Shown: positions 33,919 through 44,140, counted from the stretch's first letter. The stretch is DNA of 60,531 nt from Aquidulcibacter sp. (GCF_020253525.1 NZ_JADCBK010000065.1:1-60531); one strand, 5' to 3'. The notes: generated by a model not told the origin, from the sequence alone. Program-made: numbers and translations.

Positions 33919-35262
33919 GTGCCGCTTCGCATTTGTATGATCCTCCCCGAATATGATGGCTTCGGTGGCGGCATTATGACCTTTTATCGCCACTTGGCCC
34001 CCGCTCTCGTCCGCGCCGGCGCTGAGGTTACAGTGATTGAAGGGAGTGGCTATGCCAGTGCGCCTGAACAAGCACAGCGACTTATCGAGGGCGTCCAGGT
34101 TGAGGTTCTCAACAGCGCTCGTGTCGCAAGCTGGGTTGAGCGTTTTGGCGACCTAACGTCCGTGCCAACCTTACGGCGCAATCTAGCCGCCGCGTGGGCT
34201 AGCTGGGAACAAGCGCAAGTTCATGGCCCATTTGATGTTGTGGAGGCCACAGACTTTGGTCTGTTGATGGTTCCTCCGATTTTGGAAGCTAAGATTCCTG
34301 TTGTGATGCAAATGCATGGCAGCATAGGCCAAATTCACAGCTATGACCCAAATACCGGCGAGGAATTGGCAGGCCTCATGGCACTGGCGATAGAGACGGA
34401 AGTTGCGCGTGCTGCGACAATGATTCAGACCCATAGTCGCGCAAATCGTAACTATTGGGCCCGCGCCACCGGTAGACATGACATCGAGTTGTTGCTGCCA
34501 GCTTGGGCACCATCAACGGCGGTTGAGCTAACTTCACCAGATGTGCGACAGGTAATCTCTGTCTTTGGCCGTATTCAAATGTGGAAGGGGCCAAAAGTCC
34601 TGTCAGAGGCTTTGGAGCAGATACCAAATTGTCCGGATGTCCATTGGTACGGGCGGGATTTGATCGATTCTGAAACTGGTCTAGGATCAACGAAAGCTGA
34701 GTTACGCAAGTTATATCCGACGATCTGGGAAAATCGGATTATCACTCATGCTCCTGTCCCACCTGAAGCCGTTCAAGCGCTGCAAGCAAGCTCGCTGCTG
34801 AACTTGGTGCCTTCAACTTGGGATGTTTTTAACTTTACGGTTGCGGAAGCCATGGCGTCTGGGCGACCAGTGATCTGTTCTGACCGTGCGGGTGCGGCTG
34901 AGCTAATTGAGGATGGTGTGACAGGTTTCGTTTATGACGGCAGTTCAGCCCGTGCACTTGCGACTGCACTTCAGAGAGCGGCACAGCGCGATCCAAGGGA
35001 TCTGACAAGAATTGGTATTGCAGCAAAAGAGCGCATTCTTTCCACCTTGCAACCCGACAAAATCGCGATCGAGCGATTGAATGCCTACAAAGCGGCAATA
35101 AACAGTAAGGTGGCCGTAGGTGAAGTTCCAGACTGGTTGCGGCAACTCGCTACGCCAAAGGGGGTGACCGGGTCTAATTATCGCTTTTTAGAAAAGTTGC
35201 CGTTGAGGCCACTAATCGACCATATTCTTGTACGAACAGCTAGAAAGCTAGGGGTATCGTAA
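33919..35262 (+). CDS. Glycosyltransferase family 4-like (GT-B)
   Basis: A 447-residue protein starting with GTG and AAAGGA seven bases upstream. The N-terminal acceptor domain begins LRICMILPEYDGFGGGIMTFYRHL. The donor domain shows VISVFGRIQMWKGPKVLSEAL and STWDVFNFTVAEAMASGRPVICSD, where the first acidic residue of EX7E is Asp. The C-terminal 50 residues are an extra tail ending near the next start. Sugar specificity unknown. The next gene begins 2 bp after its stop. Confidence 0.82.
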   Translation: MPLRICMILPEYDGFGGGIMTFYRHLAPALVRAGAEVTVIEGSGYASAPEQAQRLIEGVQVEVLNSARVASWVERFGDLTSVPTLRRNLAAAWASWEQAQVHGPFDVVEATDFGLLMVPPILEAKIPVVMQMHGSIGQIHSYDPNTGEELAGLMALAIETEVARAATMIQTHSRANRNYWARATGRHDIELLLPAWAPSTAVELTSPDVRQVISVFGRIQMWKGPKVLSEALEQIPNCPDVHWYGRDLIDSETGLGSTKAELRKLYPTIWENRIITHAPVPPEAVQALQASSLLNLVPSTWDVFNFTVAEAMASGRPVICSDRAGAAELIEDGVTGFVYDGSSARALATALQRAAQRDPRDLTRIGIAAKERILSTLQPDKIAIERLNAYKAAINSKVAVGEVPDWLRQLATPKGVTGSNYRFLEKLPLRPLIDHILVRTARKLGVS

Positions 35263-35264
35263 AC

Positions 35265-36209
35265 ATGTCTAGGCCTACCCTCTCGTTATTGATCCCCGCG
35301 TATAATGCTGCGCCCTACTTGCCTCGCTTGCTGGACTCCGCGCGGGCGCAAACTAGGCCTTTTGACGAGATCTGGGTGTATGACGATTGCTCAACCGACA
35401 ACACGGCCGAAGTCGCTATGGCACATGGTGCCAAGGCACTGCGTGGGGCCGTCAATAAGGGGTGTAGCGCAGGCAAGAATGCCTTAGCCAAACATGTTGA
35501 GACAGACTGGATTCATTTCCATGACGCCGACGACGAATTACTGCCGAACTTCGTGGAGCTTGCCCATAAATGGATCGCGAAGGACCAGTTTGATGTTGTC
35601 CTATTTGATTATGAGTATCGCGACAATGAAACAAATGAGCTCATTCTAACGCAGCGATTTGACCGAGCGGCTCTTGAAACCGATCCGAAGCGCTATTCAA
35701 TCGGAAAGCAGATTAACCCTTTTTGTGGCCTATATCGCCGATCAGCCTATCTTGCTCTAGGTGGCTATGATGAGGACCAAAAAATCCTTTATGCGGAAGA
35801 TTCTGCGTTCCATCGGAAGCTTGCTTTTGGCAATTTGTCATTCTCGAGTGAAGATGAATTGTCGATAATTAATTATCGTTTGAGTAGCTCAATGTCCGCC
35901 CAGAACCGGGTGAAATGTGCAATCTCAAATATGGAATCTTTCAAGCTTTGCCTCACCTATTCAGAGTCCAAAGAGTATCACCGTGAGATTGCTCGAGAGC
36001 TTTGGCACGTTGCCACCCTGCTTTTGTCCTATGATGAGAAAGAACTCGCAACTGAGTCAGCAAAACTCGCCCTCAAGCTCGCCCCGCAGGTTCGCCCCTC
36101 GGGAACGCCGCTGTTTGAAGGTCTCTCGATGTTTTTTCCGCTGACGGGAATCATGCTTCGCGAGCGTGCAATTCGGTTTTTTAAGCCGACACTTCGCGAA
36201 ATGTCCTAA
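35265..36209 (+). CDS. Glycosyltransferase family 2 (GT-A)
   Basis: A 314-residue inverting GT-A enzyme with SLLIPAYNAAPYL, VYDDCSTDNTAEVA and the metal-binding DxD in HFHDADDELLP (about residue 88). GGYDEDQKILYAEDSAFHRKL near 170-190 is the catalytic-base region. No membrane segment is obvious, so it is probably cytosolic and peripheral. It is 2 bp downstream of the previous glycosyltransferase, within the operon. Donor unknown. Confidence 0.85.
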   Translation: MSRPTLSLLIPAYNAAPYLPRLLDSARAQTRPFDEIWVYDDCSTDNTAEVAMAHGAKALRGAVNKGCSAGKNALAKHVETDWIHFHDADDELLPNFVELAHKWIAKDQFDVVLFDYEYRDNETNELILTQRFDRAALETDPKRYSIGKQINPFCGLYRRSAYLALGGYDEDQKILYAEDSAFHRKLAFGNLSFSSEDELSIINYRLSSSMSAQNRVKCAISNMESFKLCLTYSESKEYHREIARELWHVATLLLSYDEKELATESAKLALKLAPQVRPSGTPLFEGLSMFFPLTGIMLRERAIRFFKPTLREMS

Positions 36210-36312
36210 AACGACTCTACAGCGAGTCGGACGTGCGACGCGGACCGATCGAGCCCATGTTTAATGTTGGCATGACCTGTGCATGCCAAACTCGCCAAAG
36301 CGTGTGGAAAAG

Positions 36313-37302
36313 ATGGAATCCATGACGGAGCGTAGAAGGGCGATTTCGGTTTTGATCGCCTGTTATAATGCAGCAGCCTATGTCGAAGCGGCCGTCCAAA
36401 GTGTGCTGGGCCAAAGCTTTCAAGACTTTGAAATTGTGATTGTCGACGATGGGTCTAACGACGCGACACGTTCTATCTTAGCGCGCTTCACGGATCCCCG
36501 CATCAAGGTGATATCAAAGCTTAATGGTGGTGCCTCATCCGCGCGCAATGCGGCCTTTTCTCAGTCTAACGGCGAATTTATCATTTATTTTGATGCCGAC
36601 GACATCATGCGCCCGGACCATTTGCATGCACTTTATCAACGCAGCCAGGAAGGGGAAGGCGTCATCGCTTTCTCGCCTTGGGCTAGGTTCAAAGGTGAGA
36701 GCCTGCCCAGCCAGTTTGAGGTGCGCCCGAGTCAGATGGATATGCCTGGCCCGGAGTGGCTAGCATGCGAGTGGATGGATGCAAGGCAAATGATGCAATC
36801 GGCCATGTTCCTATTGCCGCGCACGATGATTGACCGCTTTGGCGGCTGGGATGAGGGTCTCAGCCTAAATGACGACTTCGAGTTCTTTGGCCGCATTTTG
36901 TCTCGTGCAAAAATGATGGCTTATGCCCCTGATGCCGGACTTTATTATCGATCTTCAGTCTCCAATAGTCTATCAGGAAAGCGAAGCCCGGAAGCGATCA
37001 GATCCGCATTTCGATCTGTCCATGGAGGCACTTCTGCGCTCCTTGAGGTCTTAGATAATCCGACCACCCGTTTGGCCTGCGCTAATTGTCTCCAAGACTT
37101 CATTTATTTGACGTATCCGGACTATACCGATTACCGCGCTGCCACTGCAAAGCGAGTTAAGGATTTGGGCGGTGCCACGCTTGCCCCAGATGGCCCTCCA
37201 GGCTTTCAAAGATTGCGCGCCTTGATTGGATGGCGCGCCGCGCGTGTTGTCCAAAAGGCTGCCGAAAGGCTAAGGCTAAACAGTGCCAGCCGCACCCGTT
37301 AA
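36313..37302 (+). CDS. Glycosyltransferase family 2 (GT-A)
   Basis: A GT-A enzyme of about 329 residues. AISVLIACYNAAAYVEAAVQS, IVIVDDGSNDATRSI and YFDADDIMRPDHL give the nucleotide-binding and DxD motifs. GGWDEGLSLNDDFEFFGRIL carries the ED-type catalytic base. Start ambiguous among ATG at 36283, 36313 and 36322; 36313 has GGAAAAG close by. Its 3' end overlaps the longest frame of the next gene. Confidence 0.83.
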   Translation: MESMTERRRAISVLIACYNAAAYVEAAVQSVLGQSFQDFEIVIVDDGSNDATRSILARFTDPRIKVISKLNGGASSARNAAFSQSNGEFIIYFDADDIMRPDHLHALYQRSQEGEGVIAFSPWARFKGESLPSQFEVRPSQMDMPGPEWLACEWMDARQMMQSAMFLLPRTMIDRFGGWDEGLSLNDDFEFFGRILSRAKMMAYAPDAGLYYRSSVSNSLSGKRSPEAIRSAFRSVHGGTSALLEVLDNPTTRLACANCLQDFIYLTYPDYTDYRAATAKRVKDLGGATLAPDGPPGFQRLRALIGWRAARVVQKAAERLRLNSASRTR

Positions 37303-37318
37303 GAAACGAGGACATGTT

Positions 37319-38365
37319 TTGACGACCACGAAATTGAAAATTGCGCTAACAGCAGATCCAGAGCTTCCCGTGCCACCAACGCTCTACGGGGGTATTGAAC
37401 GGATTATTGATATGCTGGCTCGCGGACTGGTCCGGCGTGGCCATGAAGTAACCTTGTTTGCCCACGCCGGCAGCCAATCAGCCGGCGATTTGGTAAAGTG
37501 GCGAGGCACAAATAGCAGGAATTTGTGGGACACCGTTCAAAATGCGACGGCGTTGTGGCGTCAGGTTCAGACTGGCAAGTTTGACATCGTGCATAGCTTT
37601 AGTCGGATAGCTTACTTGACACCCATTCTAACCCATTCAACTCCAAAACTGATGTCCTATCAGCGCGAGATCAGTCGCAAGACAACCAAGCTTGCCCACG
37701 ATTTGGCAAGGGGTAGCCTCGAATTCAGTGCCATCAGCGACTGGATGATAGAGCCCGTAAATGACATTGGGACTTGGCACATGATCCCAAATGGCGTCGA
37801 TCTTGCCATTTATGACTTTGTACCAAGCGTGCCTGCCGATGCACCGTTTGTTTTTCTTGGTCGCATTGAGGAGATCAAAGGTCCCCATTTGGCGATTGAA
37901 ATCGCAAAACGGACAAATCGAAAGCTCGTTATTGCTGGAAACATTCCCGCCGAGAAGCAGGCGTGGGTAGATGCACACGTGCTTCCCCACGTCGATGGCG
38001 CACAGATTACCTATGTTGGTCCTGTGAATGATGCGCAAAAGAACAAGTTACTTGGCCAAGCGGCCGCGTTCTTAATGCCGATCCTTTGGGAAGAGCCGTT
38101 TGGAATAGTGATGGCCGAAGCGCTCGCCTGTGGCACCCCTGTCATCGGCCTCAAGCGAGGTGCGGTGCCAGAGGTAGTCGAGGATGGAATCTCGGGTATC
38201 GTCAGAAATACACTGGATGAATTGGTCGAAGCGATCCAGGCACCTATTAACTTAAGTAGGCAGGCTTGTCGGAGTCGCGCAGAAACCGCCTACTCCGAGA
38301 GCGTGATCGTGGATCAATATGCAGAGCTCTATCAGCAAATGGTCGCAAAAAGGGGGCATTCGTGA
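37319..38365 (+). CDS. Glycosyltransferase family 4 (GT-B)
   Basis: A GT-B enzyme of about 348 residues resembling the short GT4 group with LYGGIERIIDMLARGLVRRGHEVTLFA near the N-terminus. VFLGRIEEIKGPHLAIEIAK and WEEPFGIVMAEALACGTPVIG (EX7E) mark the donor domain. A TTG at 37319, with GAGG eight bases upstream, is the likely start; the longer GTG frame at 37283 overlaps the previous gene. Its stop overlaps the next start as GTGA. Confidence 0.83.
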   Translation: MTTTKLKIALTADPELPVPPTLYGGIERIIDMLARGLVRRGHEVTLFAHAGSQSAGDLVKWRGTNSRNLWDTVQNATALWRQVQTGKFDIVHSFSRIAYLTPILTHSTPKLMSYQREISRKTTKLAHDLARGSLEFSAISDWMIEPVNDIGTWHMIPNGVDLAIYDFVPSVPADAPFVFLGRIEEIKGPHLAIEIAKRTNRKLVIAGNIPAEKQAWVDAHVLPHVDGAQITYVGPVNDAQKNKLLGQAAAFLMPILWEEPFGIVMAEALACGTPVIGLKRGAVPEVVEDGISGIVRNTLDELVEAIQAPINLSRQACRSRAETAYSESVIVDQYAELYQQMVAKRGHS

Positions 38366-39489
38366 CCCTCAAACGCGCGCTCTTTCTTACGAACTATCAA
38401 CATATTGGCGAAGGTAAAGGCGGAGTTCAACGTTGCACGGCTGAATATTTGGATACGATCGAAGCCATGGGTCTCGGCGTTCGGGTTGTCCGAATAAGCA
38501 ATGACCAGCGTTTGGACACTAAGGTGCTGAGGCAGCTTAACTCGTCGCCCTACTTTCGGCCTGTGGCGCAGGCGGATTTGGCGAGAGCCTGCGAGGCCGC
38601 GCAACAAGCAGACCTGATCTTTCTCAATCAGGTGGCCCTGTGCGCCATAGCGAAGCCATTAAGGCAAGTTGTTGGACCGAAAATCCCGATTATTGTATTG
38701 TCCCATGGCTGCGAGATCACGGACCTTTTGCATCTAGCCCGATTGCATCAAAAGTTGCCGCTTTCAGGCCGTCTGCGTCCGACCCCGAAACAAGCTTTAG
38801 CACAAGTGTTGACCGATGAGATTACTACCCGGACTGATATTGACGGTGTGATCGGACTTTCTGAATACGACGCGAATACTGAGACATGGCTTGGTTCTCG
38901 TAGAAGTACGTGGCTTCCTCGAACCGTAAAGCCGGAGCCCCTAGAATGGTCACCAGTATTGGGCCGATTTGGATTTGTCGGCACATTGGATCATGCGCCT
39001 AGCTTGGAAGGTCTGGTTCAGGTTCTTGAAGAAATCGAACGCCAGAAAGCGCGCCAACTATCGGTGCGGGTTGTCGGTGCCCCGCCACGCCTTGGCCGGT
39101 GGCTGGCAGAACGCTTTCCAAGTGTCAGTTATCTGGGCGCTTTGAACGACGCAGACCTCAATGAGGAAGCCTGCAGTTGGAATGGCTTTCTTAACCCCAT
39201 CTTTTGTCAAGCACGTGGGTGCAGCACCAAACTTGCAATGGCGCTTAATTGGCAAATTCCAATTCTGACGACGCCCATTGGGCGTCGAGGCTACCTATGG
39301 TCTGAAGGCAGCTTGGCCGAAGCTGAGCATCCGCGAACATTCGTTGAAGCCATGATCCAAGCGCAGGCCAGCGAAGCTGTTGCCCGAACTCTCCAAGATC
39401 AGGTCCGGATTGCATCCCTAGCATCGCCAACGCTTCCAGAGGTGGCAAAAGCAATGCGGGCATTTTGTATGTCCGATCACACATGTTGA
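38362..39489 (+). CDS. Glycosyltransferase, GT-B type (GT4/GT1-like)
   Basis: A protein of about 375 residues, start GTG overlapping the previous stop (GTGA) with AGGGGG upstream. FLTNYQHIGEGKGGVQRCTAE is the acceptor-side opening. GFVGTLDHAPSLEGLVQVLEEI and FCQARGCSTKLAMALNWQIPI form the donor half, without a canonical EX7E. The fold is assigned from pattern and context, so confidence is lower than for its neighbours. Followed by a 136-bp gap before an acyltransferase. Confidence 0.7.
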   Translation: MTLKRALFLTNYQHIGEGKGGVQRCTAEYLDTIEAMGLGVRVVRISNDQRLDTKVLRQLNSSPYFRPVAQADLARACEAAQQADLIFLNQVALCAIAKPLRQVVGPKIPIIVLSHGCEITDLLHLARLHQKLPLSGRLRPTPKQALAQVLTDEITTRTDIDGVIGLSEYDANTETWLGSRRSTWLPRTVKPEPLEWSPVLGRFGFVGTLDHAPSLEGLVQVLEEIERQKARQLSVRVVGAPPRLGRWLAERFPSVSYLGALNDADLNEEACSWNGFLNPIFCQARGCSTKLAMALNWQIPILTTPIGRRGYLWSEGSLAEAEHPRTFVEAMIQAQASEAVARTLQDQVRIASLASPTLPEVAKAMRAFCMSDHTC

Positions 39490-39625
39490 ACACAACAACA
39501 AGCCAATTTGCGTCTAAGCCGCCCTTTGCAGGTCAACCCCAGACGGCCAGTTATAAATTCATCGGGCGGCCCACTAGGCTTACAAGTCATTCACATGCAA
39601 CGGCCGTTAGTCTCAGGAGTACCTT

Positions 39626-40624
39626 TTGACTAGACCCGCACTTGAAAGCCCCGCGACGTCACGGATTGCGTTTCTGGACGGTTGGCGAGCTGTGTCTGTT
39701 TTGTTCGTGATGGTGGGCCATGGCCTAGGTGCCCTAAAACTTCATTCGGCACTTCCGATCGATTTGTCACGCTTGGGCGTGTACATATTTTTTATTATTA
39801 GCGGCTATGTGATCACTCGTCTCAGTCTAGCAGAGCGTGTGAGGACGGGGACCTTCAATCAAGGTCACTTTGTGATGCGCCGCGCCTTACGGATATTGCC
39901 ACCCTTGGTGCTCTACGTGGTTGTCGTAACGACCCTTAGCGGGGTTGGTGATGGTGCATTATTGGCAGCATTTCGAGCACTGAGCTTCACGTGCAACATG
40001 GACATTCCGTTTGGGCATTGCGGATTTATCTTCGGTCACACTTGGTCGCTGGCGTTTGAAGAACAATTCTATTTGCTTTTCCCATTCATCTTCATGCGTC
40101 GGATATCTTTCTTGGCCGTACTTGCTTTGCTTTTCGCACTTCTACCCCTAGTGTTTGATGTACCTTGGCTTGGTAAGCTCACCTATCTGCAAGCATTTCT
40201 GCTGCTGACTTTGGGCTGTGTATATGCAGTCTATCAGAAGCGGATTGAAGAGCTACTCGGTAAGGTACCAACAATCTTGATTGTGGGTATGTGCGCCCTT
40301 GGAATCCTCTGGTTTGCGCTGGATATTGGCAAGGTACGCCTCATCACCGCGCCATTGGTTCCCTTCGCCATCCTGCTCTTCGTCTTTGCTATTCCTGCAC
40401 GCTTTAGCTGGGTCGAACGCAGTCTTAGCTTTAAACCACTCTGCCAAATCGGGCTTTATTCCTATTCAATTTACCTTTGGCAGCAATTCTTCTTGATGCC
40501 CGGCAGTGCCGACAGTTTGCTGAAGGTTTGCTCTGCCATATTGATGGCGGTGCTGATCGGGGCAGCCTCTTACCACACCTATGAAGCCTACTTCCGTAAA
40601 GTGGCACACAGGTACAACGCGTAG
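39626..40624 (+). CDS. Acyltransferase family 3 (OafA/NodX-type membrane O-acyltransferase)
   Basis: A 332-residue protein with about ten transmembrane helices. RIAFLDGWRAVSVLFVMVGHGLG (catalytic His) and YIFFIISGYVITRL are the family's N-terminal signature, followed by RRALRILPPLVLYV and HTWSLAFEEQFYLLFP. These proteins O-acetylate or O-acylate sugars of surface glycans at the inner membrane. The start is TTG at 39626 with a perfect AGGAG six bases upstream, which settles it. It is one of two OafA-type enzymes in this operon. Confidence 0.88.
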   Translation: MTRPALESPATSRIAFLDGWRAVSVLFVMVGHGLGALKLHSALPIDLSRLGVYIFFIISGYVITRLSLAERVRTGTFNQGHFVMRRALRILPPLVLYVVVVTTLSGVGDGALLAAFRALSFTCNMDIPFGHCGFIFGHTWSLAFEEQFYLLFPFIFMRRISFLAVLALLFALLPLVFDVPWLGKLTYLQAFLLLTLGCVYAVYQKRIEELLGKVPTILIVGMCALGILWFALDIGKVRLITAPLVPFAILLFVFAIPARFSWVERSLSFKPLCQIGLYSYSIYLWQQFFLMPGSADSLLKVCSAILMAVLIGAASYHTYEAYFRKVAHRYNA

Positions 40625-40652
40625 CGCGCTAAGCCAAAAGGTCCTATTTCAC

Positions 40653-41933
40653 GTGCCTAAAGTTGTCATTCTGTCTCCGCATTTTCCTCCGGCCACGCTT
40701 GCCGGCGTTCATCGTGCGCGTCATATGGCGAAGTATTTGCCAGCCTATGGTTGGGAACCGATAATTATCCGTGCAGATGAAGCGCATTATACGGAAAAGC
40801 TGGACCCAGAGTTGGCAAAGCTTGTTCCTCAGACGGTGCGTCAGATCCGTACTTCCGCGTTTCCTGCCACCATCGCACGGAAGTTTGGCGTAGGCGATAT
40901 TGGCCTAAGGGCATACTTGCCATTCAAACAAGTCTTAGCCCAAGTCATCCCATCAGAGCGCCCAGATATCGTCTTTATCACTGGCTCGCCTTATTATCCC
41001 TTTCTTCTAACGCACTGGATCAAGCAGACCTTTGACATTCCAGTCGTACTCGATCTTCAGGATCCTTGGGTTTCTGCCGAGGGTGCTTTGAGGCCAAAGT
41101 TGTCAAAGGGAGGGCTCTCGCATCTGCTGTCAAAAGTTCTCGAGCCAATGGCCATTAAACACGCACGGTTCGTTACATCGGTCTCTGATCGACAGAATGA
41201 TGAGATGGCTGAGCGCTATCCTTGGCTAAACCGTCTAGCTATGGCAGCGATCCCTATCGGTGGAGATCCAGAAGACTTTGATGCGCTGAGAGTTAATCCA
41301 CCGCAATGTCCGATTGTCCGATTAGATCACACACGGATCAATCTAAGTTATGTTGGCACCTTTCTGCCGAAGGCCGGGCCCTTAGTTTCGACGTTGTTTA
41401 AGGCGTTGAGCCAGTTTAGAGAGAGGGCTCCCGACCTGGCCAATAAATTGCTGCTGAACTTTGTTGGCACCAGCAATCAGCCAAATGGCGGTGGCACGCA
41501 TTTGATCCGTCCGCTTGCTGCTGCAGCTGGCGTTCAAGACCTCGTTAACGAGGTTCCTCAACGGGTCCCATTCCTTGAAGCTCTGAGTATTCTAGCAAAC
41601 TCCAATGGGCTGATGATGATTGGGTCTGACGAACCCCACTATACCGCTTCAAAAATTTATCCTGGCTTGATGTCGGCCACGCCATTCTTGTCGATGTTCC
41701 ATGCTGCTTCAAGCGCCCATAAAATCCTTACGGAAGCGGGTGGCGGTTTCCCGCATAGCTTCAATTCGGTAGACGAGTTGCCCAGCTTGCAAAAGAGCTT
41801 GGCTTATGTTTTTGAACGCTTCGCCACCGGGCAAATCAACGTCGCACCGCCCAATCCCGCTGCGTACGAAGATTATACCGCCAAGCATGTCGCTGGGAGC
41901 TTTGCGGATGTTTTCAATCGGGTCATTTCATGA
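40653..41933 (+). CDS. Glycosyltransferase family 4-like (GT-B)
   Basis: A protein of about 426 residues beginning (GTG) VPKVVILSPHFPPATLAG, a characteristic opening of GT-B enzymes in polysaccharide clusters, with YGWEPIIIRAD shortly after. The donor half includes LSYVGTFLPKAGPLVSTLFKAL and IGSDEPHYTASKIYPGLMSATPFL. The start is uncertain: upstream in-frame ATG at 40581 lies inside the acyltransferase gene. The stop overlaps the next acyltransferase as ATGA. Confidence 0.75.
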   Translation: MPKVVILSPHFPPATLAGVHRARHMAKYLPAYGWEPIIIRADEAHYTEKLDPELAKLVPQTVRQIRTSAFPATIARKFGVGDIGLRAYLPFKQVLAQVIPSERPDIVFITGSPYYPFLLTHWIKQTFDIPVVLDLQDPWVSAEGALRPKLSKGGLSHLLSKVLEPMAIKHARFVTSVSDRQNDEMAERYPWLNRLAMAAIPIGGDPEDFDALRVNPPQCPIVRLDHTRINLSYVGTFLPKAGPLVSTLFKALSQFRERAPDLANKLLLNFVGTSNQPNGGGTHLIRPLAAAAGVQDLVNEVPQRVPFLEALSILANSNGLMMIGSDEPHYTASKIYPGLMSATPFLSMFHAASSAHKILTEAGGGFPHSFNSVDELPSLQKSLAYVFERFATGQINVAPPNPAAYEDYTAKHVAGSFADVFNRVIS

Positions 41934-42952
41934 CCCAGCGCACCGAACGCATCCGCATGTTAGAGTATCTGCGCGGCATAGCGTCATTATCCGTTGCTTG
42001 GTTCCATATGACAAACAGCTTTACGGACTCTTGGGTTGCTTGGTCAGGGTCGGGAGGCTGGCTAGGGGTTGAGTCCTTTTTTGTCATTTCGGGCTTTGTT
42101 ATCCCTTATGCGCTTTGGACCAGCTATCCGCGATACAGCTTGCGGGATATGCCCCACTTCCTTGGACGTCGTGTGCTTCGGATTGAGCCACCTTACCTGA
42201 TTAGCATCCTCATGGTTTTGGTCTTGGGATGGCTTTCAAGTATGGCACCGGGGTTTCAGGGTCAGTCTCAAGCTTTTGAGCCAGGGCAAGTGGCAGCCCA
42301 CCTCTTGTATCTGGTGCCCCTTACGCAGTTTTCTTGGCTCCAGCCTGTTTACTGGACGCTGGCTTACGAGTTTGTCTTTTATATTACCATCGCGTGCCTT
42401 TTCCCCAGCCTGAGTGGGCCCGGGCGATTTCATGTCTATGCGGCTGTTGCTACTGCTCTCGCCACTATGGTCGCGCTTGGTTTGGCATCGACTCTCTTAT
42501 TGTTATTTGTAATGGGCGTTGGTGTTTATCGTTGCTTGACCGGCCAAGATCATCACCTCAAGACCTTGGTCATACTTGCAGCTTGTGGGCTCATCATGGC
42601 AGTTGAGAATGCACCAGCACAGGCGGCTGTGGGCTTTGTAACAGCCGTCTTCATCCTCTATCACGGCCGCTTAAGTCAATATCTCAGGATTTTCGCCGCA
42701 CCCTTGGCCTGGCTTGGTGCGATTTCCTATTCGCTATATCTTGTGCATGTTCCGATTGGGGGTCGCGTCGTCAACATTGGGAAGAGATTTGTGCATGATG
42801 ATGTTGGCTACATGTGCGTTGCGCTCGTGGCCTTGGTATTCTCGCTAGTAGCTGCGTATGTGTTCTATCGGCTGATCGAAGTTCCATCGATGCAACTGGC
42901 ACAGAAATTGCTGCCGAGCCAGCCTAAGTCCGCGCAACTGGGTCCAGTTTAA
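41930..42952 (+). CDS. Acyltransferase family 3 (OafA-type)
   Basis: A 340-residue polytopic membrane O-acyltransferase. RMLEYLRGIASLSVAWFHM (catalytic His) and GWLGVESFFVISGFVIPYAL match the family signature. RRVLRIEPPYLISILMV and PVYWTLAYEFVFYI follow. It probably acetylates or acylates the glycan at a second position relative to the enzyme at 39.6 kb. The start overlaps the previous stop (ATGA) and its stop overlaps the next start (TAATG), giving tight coupling. Confidence 0.88.
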   Translation: MTQRTERIRMLEYLRGIASLSVAWFHMTNSFTDSWVAWSGSGGWLGVESFFVISGFVIPYALWTSYPRYSLRDMPHFLGRRVLRIEPPYLISILMVLVLGWLSSMAPGFQGQSQAFEPGQVAAHLLYLVPLTQFSWLQPVYWTLAYEFVFYITIACLFPSLSGPGRFHVYAAVATALATMVALGLASTLLLLFVMGVGVYRCLTGQDHHLKTLVILAACGLIMAVENAPAQAAVGFVTAVFILYHGRLSQYLRIFAAPLAWLGAISYSLYLVHVPIGGRVVNIGKRFVHDDVGYMCVALVALVFSLVAAYVFYRLIEVPSMQLAQKLLPSQPKSAQLGPV

Positions 42953-44115
42953 TGCCCCTCAAAATTCGCCTCGCAATTTTAGCTTCGCACCCTGTTCAGT
43001 ATTACGCGCCTTTGTTCCGGGAACTCGCGAAGAAGGTTGATTTGCATGTATTTTATGCCCACGCTGCGACACCCGCCCAGCAGGCTGCTGCGGGATTTGG
43101 GCATGCCTTTGAGTGGGACATTGACCTAACGGATGGATATTCCTTTAGCTTTCTAAACAATGTGTCGAAGCGGCCCGGAGCGGACTGGTTCGGCGGGTGT
43201 GACACGCCGGAAATATATAAGCAGTTGAAGTCTGGCGGTTTCACAATCGTCCTCACCTTGGGGTGGCATCTTAAGTCCATGATCCAGGGCGTCTTGGCGG
43301 CAAAGCGGCTCAGATTGCCAGTCTTGGTGCGCGGCGACAGTCAATTGTCAACCCCGAGAAGCTCGGTCAAAAAATGGGTGAAAGCCATCGCCTACCCCAT
43401 CTTGCTTAGGGCTTTTGATGCCGCTCTCTATGTCGGCAAGAACAATCAAGCTTACTGGCTGCATTATGGGTTTCCAGAACAACGCCTATTCTTTTCGCCA
43501 CATTGTATTGAAACCAAGCGCTTTGCTGAAGGGGCTACAGCGGAGGCCCGCGATGCCTTGCGTAATCGTCTGGGTATTGCGCCAACGTCCTTCGTTGTCC
43601 TCTTTGCGGGTAAACTTCTACCTTTCAAACGACCCTTGGACATTGTTGCTGCCTTAGCAAAGCTCAGAAAAGCTAAGGTTGACTGCCGGATGATGGTTGC
43701 AGGATCAGGGCCATTGGAGGCGGAACTCACAGCGTTAGCGGCAGAGCTTCAAGTTCCGTTAGACTTGCTCGGATTCCAAAATCAGTCTCAAATGCCAGCT
43801 GCTTATGCTGCAGCCGATATACTTGTGTTGCCATCAGATGGCCGCGAAACATGGGGCTTAGTCGCGAATGAAGCCCTTGCTAGCGGTAAGCCAATCATTG
43901 TTTCCGACGCAGTCGGCTGTGCGCCGGATCTAGCTGCCGACGAAAGCTGTGGTCAAGTTTTTACCATGGGCGATCACGATGCGCTGGCAAAAGCATTATC
44001 TGTGGCGATGAATTCAAAAATTGATCTCGCATCCATTGCAAGAATAAGCGATAAGCACTCTATGCAGTGCGCGATCGACGGGATCCATGCTGCCATTATA
44101 GCATCGGTTAAGTAG
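42952..44115 (+). CDS. Glycosyltransferase family 4 (GT-B)
   Basis: A 387-residue GT-B enzyme opening with RLAILASHPVQYYAPLFREL, a pattern common in GT4 proteins of exopolysaccharide loci. The donor half shows VVLFAGKLLPFKRPLDIVAAL and SDGRETWGLVANEALASGKPI (EX7E). The start is fixed by the TAATG overlap with the acyltransferase. Sugar specificity unknown. Confidence 0.85.
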   Translation: MPLKIRLAILASHPVQYYAPLFRELAKKVDLHVFYAHAATPAQQAAAGFGHAFEWDIDLTDGYSFSFLNNVSKRPGADWFGGCDTPEIYKQLKSGGFTIVLTLGWHLKSMIQGVLAAKRLRLPVLVRGDSQLSTPRSSVKKWVKAIAYPILLRAFDAALYVGKNNQAYWLHYGFPEQRLFFSPHCIETKRFAEGATAEARDALRNRLGIAPTSFVVLFAGKLLPFKRPLDIVAALAKLRKAKVDCRMMVAGSGPLEAELTALAAELQVPLDLLGFQNQSQMPAAYAAADILVLPSDGRETWGLVANEALASGKPIIVSDAVGCAPDLAADESCGQVFTMGDHDALAKALSVAMNSKIDLASIARISDKHSMQCAIDGIHAAIIASVK

Positions 44116-44140
44116 AGCGAAAATCTTGGAGAGTAATCGT